From Pseudoduganella namucuonensis (GTDB lineage: Bacteria > Pseudomonadota > Gammaproteobacteria > Burkholderiales > Burkholderiaceae_D): a stretch of DNA of 64,000 nucleotides. The notes beneath the pieces are model-generated. The model was given only the letters and a program-made list of their open reading frames with translations, ran no database searches and was not told where the DNA came from. A program made the translations under genes and the position numbers. How positions within the stretch are numbered: the first letter of the stretch is position 1; each line of letters opens with the position of its first letter. Positions 9,659 through 18,473 of this stretch are shown here, piece by piece. The DNA lies in NCBI RefSeq assembly GCF_900116645.1, contig NZ_FPBO01000012.1, positions 124,001 through 188,000 on the forward strand, in the 5' to 3' direction.

Positions 9659-11776
9659 TTACTGCGCCGCGGCTTGCGCTTCCTCGGCGGCTTTCATCGA
9701 CAGCTTCAGGCGGCCGCGGTCGTCGGTTTCCAGAACCTTGACGCGCACTTGCTGGCCTTCCTTCAGGTAGTCGGCGACGGCGTTCACACGCTCGTTGGCG
9801 ATCTGCGAGATGTGCAGCAGGCCGTCCTTGCCCGGCATCACTTGCACGATGGCGCCGAAGTCCAGCAGTTTCAGCACGGTGCCGTCGTAGGTCTTGCCCA
9901 CTTCGACCGACGCGGTCAGCTCTTCGATGCGGCGCTTGGCTTCCTGGCCGGCGGCGGCGTCCACGGAGGCGATGGTGACCACGCCCTCGTCGCTGATGTC
10001 GATCTGGGTGCCGGTTTCCTCGGTCAGCGCGCGGATCACGGCGCCGCCCTTGCCGATCACGTCGCGGATCTTCTCGGGGTTGATCTTGATGGTGATCAGG
10101 CGCGGCGCGAAGTCGGACAGCTCGGTCTTCACGTGCGGCATGGCCTTCTGCATTTCGCCCAGGATGTGCTCGCGGCCTTCCTTGGCTTGCGCCAGCGCCA
10201 CTTGCATGATTTCCTTGGTGATGCCCTGGATTTTGATGTCCATCTGCAGCGCGGTGATGCCGTTGGCGGTGCCGGCCACCTTGAAGTCCATGTCGCCCAG
10301 GTGGTCTTCGTCACCCAGGATGTCGGACAGCACGGCGAAACGGCCGCCTTCCTTGATCAGGCCCATGGCGATGCCGGCCACGTGCGCCTTCATCGGCACG
10401 CCGGCGTCCATCAGCGCCAGGCAGCCGCCGCAGACTGAGGCCATCGACGAGGAACCGTTCGATTCGGTGATCTCGGACACCAGGCGCACCGAGTAGCTGA
10501 ACTCGTCGGCGGCCGGCAGCGCGGCGATCAGCGCGCGCTTGGCCAGGCGGCCGTGGCCCACTTCGCGGCGCTTCGGCGTACCGACGCGGCCGGTTTCGCC
10601 GGTGGCGAACGGAGGCATGTTGTAGTGCAGCATGAAGTCGTCGGTGTACTCGCCCATCAGGGCGTCGATCTTCTGCGAGTCGCGGGCGGTGCCCAGCGTG
10701 GCGACGACCAGCGCCTGGGTTTCGCCGCGGGTGAACAGCGCGGAACCGTGGGTGCGCGGCAGCACGGAGGTGCGGATCGAGATCGGGCGCACGGTGCGGG
10801 TGTCGCGGCCGTCGATGCGCGGCTCGCCTTCCAGGATCTGCGAACGCACGACCTTGGCTTCCATGTCGAACAGGATGTTGCCCACTTCCACGCCGTCCGG
10901 CGCGTCGACGCCGTTGGCGGCCGCGTCGGCGGCCAGGTCGGCCACCACCTCGGCCGACATCGCGCGCAGCTTGTCGGTGCGGGCCTGCTTGTCCTTGGTC
11001 TGGTAGGCGGCGTTGATTTTCGCCTCGGCGAACTGCGTCACCTTGGCGATCAGCGCCTCGTTCTTGGCCGGAGCGGTCCATACCTGCTCGGGCTTGCCGC
11101 CGTCGCGCACCAGTTCGTGGATCGCGTCGATGACCGCTTTCATCTGCTCGTGGCCGTACACGACGGCGCCCAGCATGATTTCCTCGGACAGTTGCTTGGC
11201 TTCCGATTCCACCATCAGCACGGCGGTCTCGGTGCCGGCCACAACCAGGTCCATCTGCGAGGTTTTCAGCTGGGTGGTGGTCGGGTTCAGGATGTACTGG
11301 CCGTTGGCGTAACCCACGCGGGCAGCGCCGATCGGGCCGTTGAAGGGCACGCCGGAGACGCACAGGGCGGCCGAGGCGCCGATCATCGAGGCGATGTCCG
11401 GATCGATTTCAGGGTTGACCGACAGCACGTGAATGATCACCTGCACTTCGTTCATGTAGCCTTCAGGGAACAGCGGACGGATGGGACGGTCGATCAGGCG
11501 GGACGTCAGGGTTTCTTTTTCGGAAGGACGGCCTTCGCGCTTGAAGAAGCCGCCAGGGATTTTACCGGCCGCGTAGGTCTTTTCCAGGTAGTCCACGGTC
11601 AACGGGAAGAAGTCCTGGCCCGGTTTCGCGTCCTTGCGCGCCACCACGGTCGCCAGCACAACGGTGTCGTCCACCGACACCAGCACCGCGCCGGAAGCCT
11701 GGCGGGCGATTTCGCCGGTTTCCAGGGTCACGGTGTGTTGGCCGTACTGGAAGGTTTTCGTAACTTTGTTAAACAT
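9659..11776 (-). CDS. pnp: Polyribonucleotide nucleotidyltransferase (PNPase)
   Basis: A 705-residue phosphorolytic 3'-5' exoribonuclease acting in RNA decay and the degradosome. Order of domains: two RNase PH cores (about 10-230 and 310-540) flanking the helical middle, then a KH domain ([22 protein letters not shown], about 553-610) and an S1 domain ([20 protein letters not shown], about 620-690). Second-core motifs such as [15 protein letters not shown] and [13 protein letters not shown] are intact, so activity is expected. It follows rpsO on the same strand, the usual arrangement; PNPase typically controls its own leader after RNase III cleavage, and a hairpin lies in the leader here. Confidence 0.98.
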   Translation of the reverse strand: MFNKVTKTFQYGQHTVTLETGEIARQASGAVLVSVDDTVVLATVVARKDAKPGQDFFPLTVDYLEKTYAAGKIPGGFFKREGRPSEKETLTSRLIDRPIRPLFPEGYMNEVQVIIHVLSVNPEIDPDIASMIGASAALCVSGVPFNGPIGAARVGYANGQYILNPTTTQLKTSQMDLVVAGTETAVLMVESEAKQLSEEIMLGAVVYGHEQMKAVIDAIHELVRDGGKPEQVWTAPAKNEALIAKVTQFAEAKINAAYQTKDKQARTDKLRAMSAEVVADLAADAAANGVDAPDGVEVGNILFDMEAKVVRSQILEGEPRIDGRDTRTVRPISIRTSVLPRTHGSALFTRGETQALVVATLGTARDSQKIDALMGEYTDDFMLHYNMPPFATGETGRVGTPKRREVGHGRLAKRALIAALPAADEFSYSVRLVSEITESNGSSSMASVCGGCLALMDAGVPMKAHVAGIAMGLIKEGGRFAVLSDILGDEDHLGDMDFKVAGTANGITALQMDIKIQGITKEIMQVALAQAKEGREHILGEMQKAMPHVKTELSDFAPRLITIKINPEKIRDVIGKGGAVIRALTEETGTQIDISDEGVVTIASVDAAAGQEAKRRIEELTASVEVGKTYDGTVLKLLDFGAIVQVMPGKDGLLHISQIANERVNAVADYLKEGQQVRVKVLETDDRGRLKLSMKAAEEAQAAAQ

Positions 11777-12020
11777 GGGTAATCCCTTTCTATTTGCCGA
11801 CAGATTTTCAGGAGCTGTCGTTCACCTCACCACAGTCAGCGGCCATAAGCGCCGGCCGCTGCCTTACTGCTGTTCTTGTTGCCACTTTGCTTAGGGTACT
11901 GCGTACCGCCGGACCACCAAACGTGCCAATTGGCAAGTTTTTTCCCGGCTCAGAATGACAAAATGCCCGCGGCAGAGAACTGACGCAGGCATCGTGGCGT
12001 TAAGCCGGGACGTGCAAAGA
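11777..12020 (-). other. rpsO-pnp intergenic region with pnp leader
   Basis: About 240 bases. From the rpsO side it holds an intrinsic terminator (separate entry), then a short palindrome TGCCAATTGGCA (11924-11935) followed on the plus strand by six T, then the pnp leader. The leader contains a perfect eight-base hairpin, CAGCGGCC/GGCCGCTG at 11837-11861, about 60 bases before the pnp start. By analogy with E. coli this may be part of an RNase III/PNPase autoregulation site, but that is inference. A dedicated pnp promoter is likely here; I could not pick it with confidence. Confidence 0.55.
11960..11991 (-). terminator. Intrinsic terminator of rpsO
   Basis: On the minus strand TGCCTGCG pairs with CGCGGGCA (one G-U pair) and is followed by TTTTGTC. 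It sits about 30 bases past the rpsO stop and separates it from pnp. Confidence 0.7.
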
Positions 12021-12290
12021 TTACTTACGCAGGCCCAGTTTGGCGATCAGGTCGCGGTAACGGGTCGCATCTTTGTTTTTCAGGTAGGCCAGCAGGCTCT
12101 TACGACGGTTAACCATCATGATCAGGCCGCGGCGGCTGTGGTGATCCTTGCTGTGGGCTTTGAAGTGACCGTTCAGTTCGTTGATGCGTGCGGTCAGCAG
12201 CGCAACTTGAACTTCTGGGGAGCCGGTGTCGTTCTGGCCACGTGCGTTGTCCGCGATGATCGCGGCTTTGTTGATGTTTTCTACGGTCAT
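12021..12290 (-). CDS. rpsO: 30S ribosomal protein S15
   Basis: An 89-residue primary 16S rRNA-binding protein of the small-subunit platform. The full family sequence is present: [20 protein letters not shown], the [15 protein letters not shown] rRNA-binding loop, and the ending [14 protein letters not shown] 12290 gives the standard length; the open frame upstream is leader. A well-formed promoter and an early terminator-like hairpin precede it, hinting at leader control, which is common for S15 genes. Confidence 0.98.
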   Translation of the reverse strand: MTVENINKAAIIADNARGQNDTGSPEVQVALLTARINELNGHFKAHSKDHHSRRGLIMMVNRRKSLLAYLKNKDATRYRDLIAKLGLRK

Positions 12291-12352
12291 GGTAATACCT
12301 TTCACATGCGGTGTACGGAGTCTGAACCCTGCGCACCGTGAGTAACGTTGAT

Positions 12353-12378
12353 AAAAAAGCCTGGTCCAGAAAGACCAG
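12353..12378 (-). terminator. Terminator-like hairpin in the rpsO leader
   Basis: On the minus strand CTGGTC, loop TTTCTG, GACCAG, then GC and six U. It begins within about 10 bases of the predicted rpsO transcription start, 63 bases before the coding region, so it would end most rpsO transcripts unless it is prevented from folding. No minus-strand gene lies upstream that it could serve. Confidence 0.6.
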
Positions 12379-12385
12379 ACCCGCA

Positions 12386-12414
12386 AGTATAGCGGATTCG
12401 GCGCCGAATGTGGA
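12386..12414 (-). promoter_or_regulatory. rpsO promoter with embedded palindrome
   Basis: Minus strand: -35 TCCACA (4/6 matches), 17-base spacer, -10 TATACT (5/6). The spacer region contains the perfect palindrome ATTCGGCGCCGAAT (12396-12409), placed where a repressor would block RNA polymerase. Confidence 0.65.
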
Positions 12415-12452
12415 TAGAATTAGCCATGTACGCCTAACCAGGGAGCTTTCAC

Positions 12453-12947
12453 ATGAAAAAACTTATCCTATCGTCACTCATCCCCGTGCTGCTGGGCGGC
12501 TGCGCCGGCTTCGGCGCCCCGCCACCGGTGGCCGGCGAGCGCATCGACGCGGTACGCGCCCGTCTCGGCCAGCCGACCTCGACCATCCCCGACGGCGGCG
12601 ACACCTTGCTCGAATACGCGACCGGGCCGTTCGGCCAGCGCACCTACATGGCCAGGTTCGGATCGGACGGCGCGCTGCGCTCCTACGAGCAGGTGCTGAC
12701 GGACGCCAAGTTCGGCACCATCAAGGTGGGCGCGGACCGGATCGAGAAGGTGGTGAGCACGGTCGGGCACCCGACCGAGAAGTCCTACCTGCCGCTGCGC
12801 GAGCTGCACGTGTGGTCCTACCGCTACAAGCAGTCGGACGTGTGGGACGCGATGATGCACGTCCATTTCGACAAGAACGGCATCGTGCGCGACATGATGG
12901 CCGGGCCCGACCCCGACCGCGAGGAAAAGCGCAGCTTCTTCCGCTAA
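12453..12947 (+). CDS. Small lipoprotein, SmpA/BamE-like
   Basis: A 164-residue predicted outer-membrane lipoprotein. The signal peptide ends in lipobox LLGGC with Cys17. The body has two repeats of a BamE/OmlA-like pattern (RIDAVRARLGQPTSTIPDGGDTLLEY, then RIEKVVSTVGHPTEKSYLPLRELHVWSY), in which a helix leads into a G-x-P turn and beta strands. BamE-like proteins assist the outer-membrane assembly machine; whether this one does is not shown. A Shine-Dalgarno GGGAG precedes ATG. It is monocistronic and divergent from rpsO, with a possible -10 TAGAAT at 12415. Confidence 0.75.
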   Translation: MKKLILSSLIPVLLGGCAGFGAPPPVAGERIDAVRARLGQPTSTIPDGGDTLLEYATGPFGQRTYMARFGSDGALRSYEQVLTDAKFGTIKVGADRIEKVVSTVGHPTEKSYLPLRELHVWSYRYKQSDVWDAMMHVHFDKNGIVRDMMAGPDPDREEKRSFFR

Positions 12948-12965
12948 GAACCAGAGCCGAAGGCC

Positions 12966-13031
12966 GGGGTCAGACCCGTTGGGGGTAGGAGCCCCGGTGG
13001 GGCTCCTACCGATCCCGAAGGGTCTGACCCC
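12966..13031. repeat. GGGGTCAG-family palindrome with nested hairpin
   Basis: Outer arms GGGGTCAGACCC and GGGTCTGACCCC enclose a second perfect hairpin, GGTAGGAGCCCC/GGGGCTCCTACC. Flanks CCAGAG (12953) and CTCTGG (13042) extend the symmetry. It lies between the convergent lipoprotein and leuA genes and could also function as their terminator. Confidence 0.85.
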
Positions 13032-13053
13032 AGAATTTGCCTCTGGTTTCAGC

Positions 13054-14598
13054 CTATTCGGTCTGCGGGTTGAGGCGCTCGGTTTTCGAGTGCAGCTTGT
13101 TCAGGCCGGACAAGTAGGCCTTGGCCGAGGCGACCACGATGTCCGGGTCAGCGCCGACGCCGTTGACGATGCGCCCCGCGTGCGACAGCCGCATCGTCAC
13201 CTCGCCCTGCGACTGGGTGCCGGTGCTGATGGCGTTGATCGAGAACAGCACCAGTTCGGCCCCGCTGCGCGCCTGGCTTTCGATGGCGTTGACCATGGCG
13301 TCCACCGGGCCGTCGCCGGTGCCCTCGGCGGCCTGCTCCTTGCCGCCGATCGAGAACACGATCCGGGCGCGCGGCGTCTCGCCCGTCTCGGAGCTCTGCG
13401 CCAGCGACACCAGCCGGTAGTGCTCGTTGTCGTGCGCCTGCTCCTCGTCGGTCACCAGCGCCACGATGTCCTCGTCGAAGATCTCGGACTTGCGGTCGGC
13501 CAGCTCCTTGAAGCGGCCGAAGGCGGCGTTGACCTCGGCCTCCGATTCCATCTCGATGCCCAGCTCCTGCAGCCGCTGCTTGAAGGCGTTGCGGCCGGAC
13601 AGCTTGCCCAGCACGATCTTGTTGGCGGTCCAGCCCACGTCCTCGGCGCGCATGATCTCGTAGGTCTCGCGCGCCTTCAGGATGCCGTCCTGGTGGATGC
13701 CGGAGGCGTGCGCGAAGGCGTTGGCGCCCACCACCGCCTTGTTCGGCTGCACCGCGAAACCGGTGATCTGCGACACCATTTTCGAGGCCGCCACGATCTG
13801 CGTGGTGTCGATGCCGACCGTCAGGTTGTAATAGGCCTGGCGCGTGCGCAGCGCCATCACCACCTCCTCCAGCGCGGTGTTGCCGGCCCGTTCGCCCAGG
13901 CCGTTGATGGTGCATTCGATCTGGCGCGCGCCGCCTATCATCACGCCGGCCAGCGAGTTGGCCACCGCCAGCCCCAGGTCGTTGTGGCAGTGCACCGACC
14001 AGATGGCCTTGTCCGAATTGGGAATGCGCTCGCGCAGCCGCTTGATGGTGGCGCCGAAGATCTCGGGCACGGCGTAGCCCACGGTGTCCGGGAAGTTGAT
14101 GGTGGTGGCGCCCTCGGCGATCACGCCCTCCAGCACGCGGCACAGGAAGTCCTCGTCGGAGCGGCTGCCGTCCTCCGGGCTGAATTCGATGTCGTCGGTG
14201 TGGTTGCGGGCGAAGCGCACGGCCAGCCTGGCCTGCTCCAGCACCTGCTCGGGCTCCATGCGCAGCTTCATTTGCATGTGCAGCGGCGAGGTGGCGATGA
14301 AGGTGTGGATGCGCTTGCGCTCGGCCGGGGCCAGCGCCTCGGCGGCGCGGGCGATGTCGCGGTCGTTGGCGCGCGACAGCGAGCACACGGTCGATTCGCG
14401 CACGTGCGAGGCGATCGCCCTGATCGATTCGAAGTCCCCCTGGGAGGCGGCCGCGAAGCCGGCCTCGATCACGTCCACCCGCAACCGTTCGAGCTGCTTG
14501 GCGATGCGCAGCTTTTCCTCCCGCGTCATCGAGGCGCCCGGCGATTGCTCGCCGTCGCGCAGGGTGGTGTCGAATATGATGAGGCGGTCGTTGCTCAT
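13054..14598 (-). CDS. leuA: 2-isopropylmalate synthase
   Basis: A 514-residue enzyme catalysing the first committed step of leucine synthesis, condensing acetyl-CoA with 2-oxoisovalerate. N-terminal [18 protein letters not shown] and the metal-binding [13 protein letters not shown] mark the TIM barrel; the C-terminal third is the LeuA allosteric domain for leucine feedback ([13 protein letters not shown]). It lies 24 bases after pssA and is probably co-transcribed. In many Burkholderiales ilvI-ilvH-ilvC, pssA and leuA form one cluster; here four genes separate ilvC from pssA. Confidence 0.97.
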   Translation of the reverse strand: MSNDRLIIFDTTLRDGEQSPGASMTREEKLRIAKQLERLRVDVIEAGFAAASQGDFESIRAIASHVRESTVCSLSRANDRDIARAAEALAPAERKRIHTFIATSPLHMQMKLRMEPEQVLEQARLAVRFARNHTDDIEFSPEDGSRSDEDFLCRVLEGVIAEGATTINFPDTVGYAVPEIFGATIKRLRERIPNSDKAIWSVHCHNDLGLAVANSLAGVMIGGARQIECTINGLGERAGNTALEEVVMALRTRQAYYNLTVGIDTTQIVAASKMVSQITGFAVQPNKAVVGANAFAHASGIHQDGILKARETYEIMRAEDVGWTANKIVLGKLSGRNAFKQRLQELGIEMESEAEVNAAFGRFKELADRKSEIFDEDIVALVTDEEQAHDNEHYRLVSLAQSSETGETPRARIVFSIGGKEQAAEGTGDGPVDAMVNAIESQARSGAELVLFSINAISTGTQSQGEVTMRLSHAGRIVNGVGADPDIVVASAKAYLSGLNKLHSKTERLNPQTE

Positions 14599-14622
14599 GT
14601 TGGCTCCTGGGCTTGGCGGGTC

Positions 14623-15489
14623 CTAGCGTCGTTCGCTCTGGTCCACGGGTTCTTCTTCGGTCTGGATGATGCTGACGGGCTTGCCCTTGGCCATGCGCCA
14701 GAAGAACACGGCGTAGCCGGACAGGCCATAGATGATGAAGATCGGGAACAGCACTTTCGGCGGGTCGATGGACACCAGCGCGAACACCAGCGCGATCACG
14801 AACACGAAGATGAAGGGCACCGACTTGCGGAAGTTCAGCTCCTTGAAGCTGTAATAGGGCACGTTGGTCACCATCGTCAGGCCGGCGAACAGCGCGATGG
14901 CGAACGAGGTCCAGGACAGCTGCAGGCCGGGCACCTCCAGGTCCACCATCAGCAGCACGAAACCGACCACGATGGCGGCCGCCGCCGGGCTGGGCAGGCC
15001 CTGGAAGAAGCGCTTGTCGACCACTTCGATATTGGTGTTGAAGCGGGCCAGGCGCAGCGCGGCGCCGGCGCAATAGACGAAGGCGGCGATCCAGCCCAGC
15101 TTGCCCATGCCGCGCAGCGACCATTCATAGATCACCAGCGCCGGCGCGGCGCCGAAGGACACCATGTCGGCCAGGCTGTCGTACTGGGCGCCGAATTCGC
15201 TCTGGGTGTTGGTGAGGCGGGCGATGCGGCCGTCCAGGCCGTCCAGCACCATGGCCACGAAGATGGCCCAGGCCGCGTATTCGAAACGCTGGTTCATGGC
15301 CATCACAATGGCGTAGAAGCCGCAGAACAGCGCCCCCGTCGTAAACGCGTTCGGCAGCAGGTAGATGCCGCGCGAGCGCGGCAGGTCGTCCTGGCCCTTG
15401 ACCTTGCGGGCGAAGCGCGCGAAGCGCGAGTTCTTGGCCTTGGGCAGGACTGCGCCATTTTTGTTTCTGCGACGGGGGAAATTTGCCAT
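14623..15489 (-). CDS. pssA: CDP-diacylglycerol-serine O-phosphatidyltransferase
   Basis: A 288-residue inner membrane enzyme making phosphatidylserine, the precursor of phosphatidylethanolamine. The CDP-alcohol phosphotransferase signature is present as DGLDGRIARLTNTQSEFGAQYDSLAD, followed by several hydrophobic helices. Length and basic N-terminus (PRRRNKNG) match the proteobacterial type II enzyme. It is immediately upstream of leuA. Confidence 0.95.
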   Translation of the reverse strand: MANFPRRRNKNGAVLPKAKNSRFARFARKVKGQDDLPRSRGIYLLPNAFTTGALFCGFYAIVMAMNQRFEYAAWAIFVAMVLDGLDGRIARLTNTQSEFGAQYDSLADMVSFGAAPALVIYEWSLRGMGKLGWIAAFVYCAGAALRLARFNTNIEVVDKRFFQGLPSPAAAAIVVGFVLLMVDLEVPGLQLSWTSFAIALFAGLTMVTNVPYYSFKELNFRKSVPFIFVFVIALVFALVSIDPPKVLFPIFIIYGLSGYAVFFWRMAKGKPVSIIQTEEEPVDQSERR

Positions 15490-15588
15490 TGGATTCCATT
15501 TCTAATGCTGCGGTTGAAACTTGCGCCCCTATTATATAGAGAGAGGCGCGGGCGGCAAAAGAAATGGTATCGGGCGGGCAGGATGGCC

Positions 15589-16347
15589 TTATTTGAATTT
15601 CACTTTGCCAACAAGGCGCATGTCCAGCGTGGTTTCGCCGGGCTCGAAGCTGGGCTCCTCCACCTGCATGTCGGCCGCCTTGGCGGCCCGCATCGCCATC
15701 GGCGCCGGCGCGTAGGCCTCGCGCTGCTGGTTGCCGCCGTAGTTGCCGGAACCCTCGAAGTCCACCGTTTCCAGCACCGCGTCGCCGGTCTTGCGGCCCA
15801 TGGCGGCCGCGATGGCGGCGATGCGCTCGTTCAGGTTCTGGTAGGTGGCGGCGATGCGCTGCTCGTCCAGCTTCCTGGTCGCCGCGCGCGACAGGCCGAA
15901 GTGCAGGCCGTTCAAGGTCAGGATCTTTTGCGCGGCGGCCACCGTGGCCGGCAGCCGCTCGATGTTGGTGGTGGTGATCTGCAGGTACTGGCCCACGCGC
16001 CAGGCGGTGGGCACGCGCGGCTTCGGCGCCGTGCCGGGCGGCGGCGGCCGGTCCTCGGGATAGATCGGGTAGGTGTAATAGCCCTGCGTCTTCAGGCTGG
16101 CCTGGGGATCGGCTTTCTTCACGATATCCACGCCCTGCTTCATCTTCAGGTTCACGCGCGAGGCGGCGGCGGCCTTGTCCTTGTCCTGCTCCTCGATGGC
16201 CAGCGTGGCCACGGCCTGGTCGTTGGGCGCGGTCACTTCGCCGTGGGCGGGAACGATCACCAGCGTGCCGGCGGTCGGCATCGATTGCGCGTGGGCCTGC
16301 GAGCCCAGCAGCAAGGCGGCGGCCAGCAGGGTTTTATGGATCGTCAT
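15589..16347 (-). CDS. SIMPL-domain (DUF541) periplasmic protein
   Basis: A 252-residue exported protein. Its signal peptide (MTIHKTLLAAALLLGSQAHA) is followed by a SIMPL domain (about residues 28-230) with GTLVIVPAHGEVTAPNDQA near the start and the long helix ATYQNLNERIAAIAAAMGRK. Proteins of this family form large periplasmic oligomers of unclear function. ATG 16347 has AACCGC but no strong Shine-Dalgarno before it. It is flanked by pssA and the EAL gene on the same strand, with gaps near 100 bases that could hold promoters. Confidence 0.85.
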   Translation of the reverse strand: MTIHKTLLAAALLLGSQAHAQSMPTAGTLVIVPAHGEVTAPNDQAVATLAIEEQDKDKAAAASRVNLKMKQGVDIVKKADPQASLKTQGYYTYPIYPEDRPPPPGTAPKPRVPTAWRVGQYLQITTTNIERLPATVAAAQKILTLNGLHFGLSRAATRKLDEQRIAATYQNLNERIAAIAAAMGRKTGDAVLETVDFEGSGNYGGNQQREAYAPAPMAMRAAKAADMQVEEPSFEPGETTLDMRLVGKVKFK

Positions 16348-16445
16348 GTTGCGGTTCTCCGTGAGTGAATGACGATGCCACTGTAACCGAAGCGGGCCGC
16401 CCGGCGCGCGGCACTTGGTGACGCTTTGTAACGCGCCGGCCCGCC

Positions 16446-18275
16446 TCAGCTCAGCATGGCCAGCCAGCCGCGCCGGGCGGGCGTCCCGGGCGCGGCGCCC
16501 TGGCGGGCCGCGCCGCGCCAGGCCGGCAGGCTGTCCGCCTCCAGCGGCCGGGCGAACAGATAGCCCTGCGCCTCGTCGCAGCCGAAGCGCTCGAGCAGCG
16601 TCAGCACGGAGGCGCTCTCCACACCCTCGGCCACCACCCGCAGGCCCAGGTCGTGGGACAGCTTGACCATGGTGGACACCAGCGCCTGCCGGCGCTCGTC
16701 GCCGTCCAGCTCGCGGATGAAGGACTGGTCGATCTTGACCACGTCGGCCGGCATGCTTTGCAGATAGGCCAGGCTGCTGTAGCCGGTGCCGAAATCGTCG
16801 ATCGCCAGGCCGATGCCGGCCGCCGCGATGGCCTCCAGCGTGGCGTTGGCCTTCCTGGGCTGCGCCATGATGGCGCTCTCGGTGATTTCCAGTTCCAGGC
16901 AGGCGGCCGGCAGGCGGTGCCGGGCAAGGATGGCCTCGATCACCGGCACGAAATCGGGCTCGAGCAGATTGGTGGCGGAGACGTTGACCGACATCTTCAG
17001 CCCCAGCCCGGCGCGCCGCCACACGCCCTGCTGGGCGATGGCCTGCGACAGCACCCAGAAGGTGGCGGCGCGCGCCATCGACGACTGCTCGACCACCGGC
17101 ATGAACTCCCCCGGCGACACCACGCCCAGGGTCGGATGGGTCCAGCGCAGCAGCGCCTCGACGCCCACGCAGGCGCCGGACTTCAGGTCCACGCGCGGCT
17201 GGTACACCAGGCGCAGCTGGCCACTGTCGCGCTCCAGCGCGGCGCCGAACTCGTTCAGCAGCGCGAAGCGGCGCTGGTAGGCCGCGTCCCCGTCGCGCGA
17301 GTAGACGGCCACGCGGCTGGGGCAATCGCAGGCGTCCAGCGCGGCGCTGTGGGCGGTGCGCAGCACGTCCAGGCAATCGGACTCTCCCACCACGAACGGC
17401 GCCACGCCCACCGTGGGCGTGGCCACGAAGCGGGCGCTGGATTCGGCCGCGCCGGCGCTCAGGCGTTCGGCCAGCACCGCCGCGTACCCGTCCAGCGAGG
17501 CCGGCGCCGGCGCGATCAGCGCGAACTGGGTGGCGGCCACGTGGTACAGCTTGCGGCCGGGACGCAGGTGGACGCCGACCTTCCTGGCGCCGTCGCTCAC
17601 CAGGTCGTCCAGGTAGGAGGAATTCATGACGCGCGCGGCGTTGCTGATCTGTTCCGGGGTGGCCAGGTTGATCAGCACCACCATGCCCGCCGAACCGGCC
17701 GGGAGGACCCGCTGCAAGTCCTGGAAATCCTCGATGAACTGGTTGCGGTTGGGCAGGCCACTGATCGGATCGATGCGGCCCAGCGCGTGCTGCAGCTCGA
17801 TCTGCGCCATCACCATGGCCGCCAGGTCCGCCAGGTGGGCCAGCTCTTCCGGCGTCGCCTGCCGCGGCTCCATGCCCAGCACGCACATGGCGCCCAGGCA
17901 GTGGCCGTCCAGCGTGACTAGCGGCGCGCCGGCGTAGAAGCGCACGCCGCCGCGGGCCAGGTGGCTGTCCCGGTACAGCGGGTCCGCCAGCATGTCGGCG
18001 ATCACCAGCGCGGCGGAACTCTCCGCCACGCCGGCGCAGGGCGCGAGCGAGCGCGGGATGGAGCTGTGCTCGACGCCGACACGCGATTTGAACCACTGGC
18101 GGTCGCTGTCGGTGAGCGACACGGCCGCGATCGGCAGGTTGAACACGCGCGCGGCCATGCGGGTGATGCGGTCGAACGATTCGCTGGGCGGCGTGTCCAG
18201 CAGGTTTAATCGGTGCAAAGCGGCCAGGCGCTTCGCTTCAAAAGAATGGTCGAAATGGGTCATTGGTCGGCTCAT
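16446..18275 (-). CDS. GAF-degenerate GGDEF-EAL cyclic-di-GMP phosphodiesterase
   Basis: About 609 residues. An N-terminal GAF domain (about 20-150, LNLLDTPPSESFDRITRMAA) senses an unknown ligand. The GGDEF-like domain (about 165-320) is degenerate: the active-site position reads HVAATQF (from residue 245), so no cyclase activity is expected. The EAL domain (about 350-595) keeps the motif Glu373-Ala-Leu, DDFGTGYSSL and VVAEGVES, so it should hydrolyse c-di-GMP. No transmembrane segment, thus cytosolic. Start is uncertain: ATGs at 18275 and 18263 are both possible and neither has a strong ribosome site. Confidence 0.87.
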   Translation of the reverse strand: MSRPMTHFDHSFEAKRLAALHRLNLLDTPPSESFDRITRMAARVFNLPIAAVSLTDSDRQWFKSRVGVEHSSIPRSLAPCAGVAESSAALVIADMLADPLYRDSHLARGGVRFYAGAPLVTLDGHCLGAMCVLGMEPRQATPEELAHLADLAAMVMAQIELQHALGRIDPISGLPNRNQFIEDFQDLQRVLPAGSAGMVVLINLATPEQISNAARVMNSSYLDDLVSDGARKVGVHLRPGRKLYHVAATQFALIAPAPASLDGYAAVLAERLSAGAAESSARFVATPTVGVAPFVVGESDCLDVLRTAHSAALDACDCPSRVAVYSRDGDAAYQRRFALLNEFGAALERDSGQLRLVYQPRVDLKSGACVGVEALLRWTHPTLGVVSPGEFMPVVEQSSMARAATFWVLSQAIAQQGVWRRAGLGLKMSVNVSATNLLEPDFVPVIEAILARHRLPAACLELEITESAIMAQPRKANATLEAIAAAGIGLAIDDFGTGYSSLAYLQSMPADVVKIDQSFIRELDGDERRQALVSTMVKLSHDLGLRVVAEGVESASVLTLLERFGCDEAQGYLFARPLEADSLPAWRGAARQGAAPGTPARRGWLAMLS

Positions 18276-18393
18276 GGGTCTATACCAGGGGAATCCGTGG
18301 ACACGGCGGCGACAATGCGGGATTGGGCACTGGTGCATGCCGGATGAGCGGCATGCGATAACGGCATGAAACCGGGCGGGAGTAAGGCTCGGT

Positions 18394-18454
18394 CGGGCAA
18401 GAACTTGCCCGGAGTACAGAGAATACCACGAAGCGCGCGGCGTTGCCGCCGCGC
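18394..18454. other. Two hairpins between the EAL and flavoprotein genes
   Basis: CGGGCAAG/CTTGCCCG (18394-18411, two-base loop) and GCGCGGCG/CGCCGCGC (18435-18454). They follow the stop of the acyl-CoA-dehydrogenase-like gene on the minus strand. Neither has a U-run, so they may be 3' stabilisers or weak terminators. Confidence 0.5.
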
Positions 18455-18473
18455 ACGCCGGCAGGAGCGGGTT

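Noticed and set aside
11924..11946. TGCCAATTGGCA palindrome followed by T-run as a terminator
   Set aside because: The T-run is on the plus strand, where no gene ends nearby; the rpsO terminator on the minus strand is explained by 11960-11991.
12979..16368. Plus-strand open frame of over 1100 codons opposite leuA, pssA and the SIMPL gene
   Set aside because: It mirrors three well-supported minus-strand genes and has repetitive His/Gln/Gly composition typical of antisense frames.
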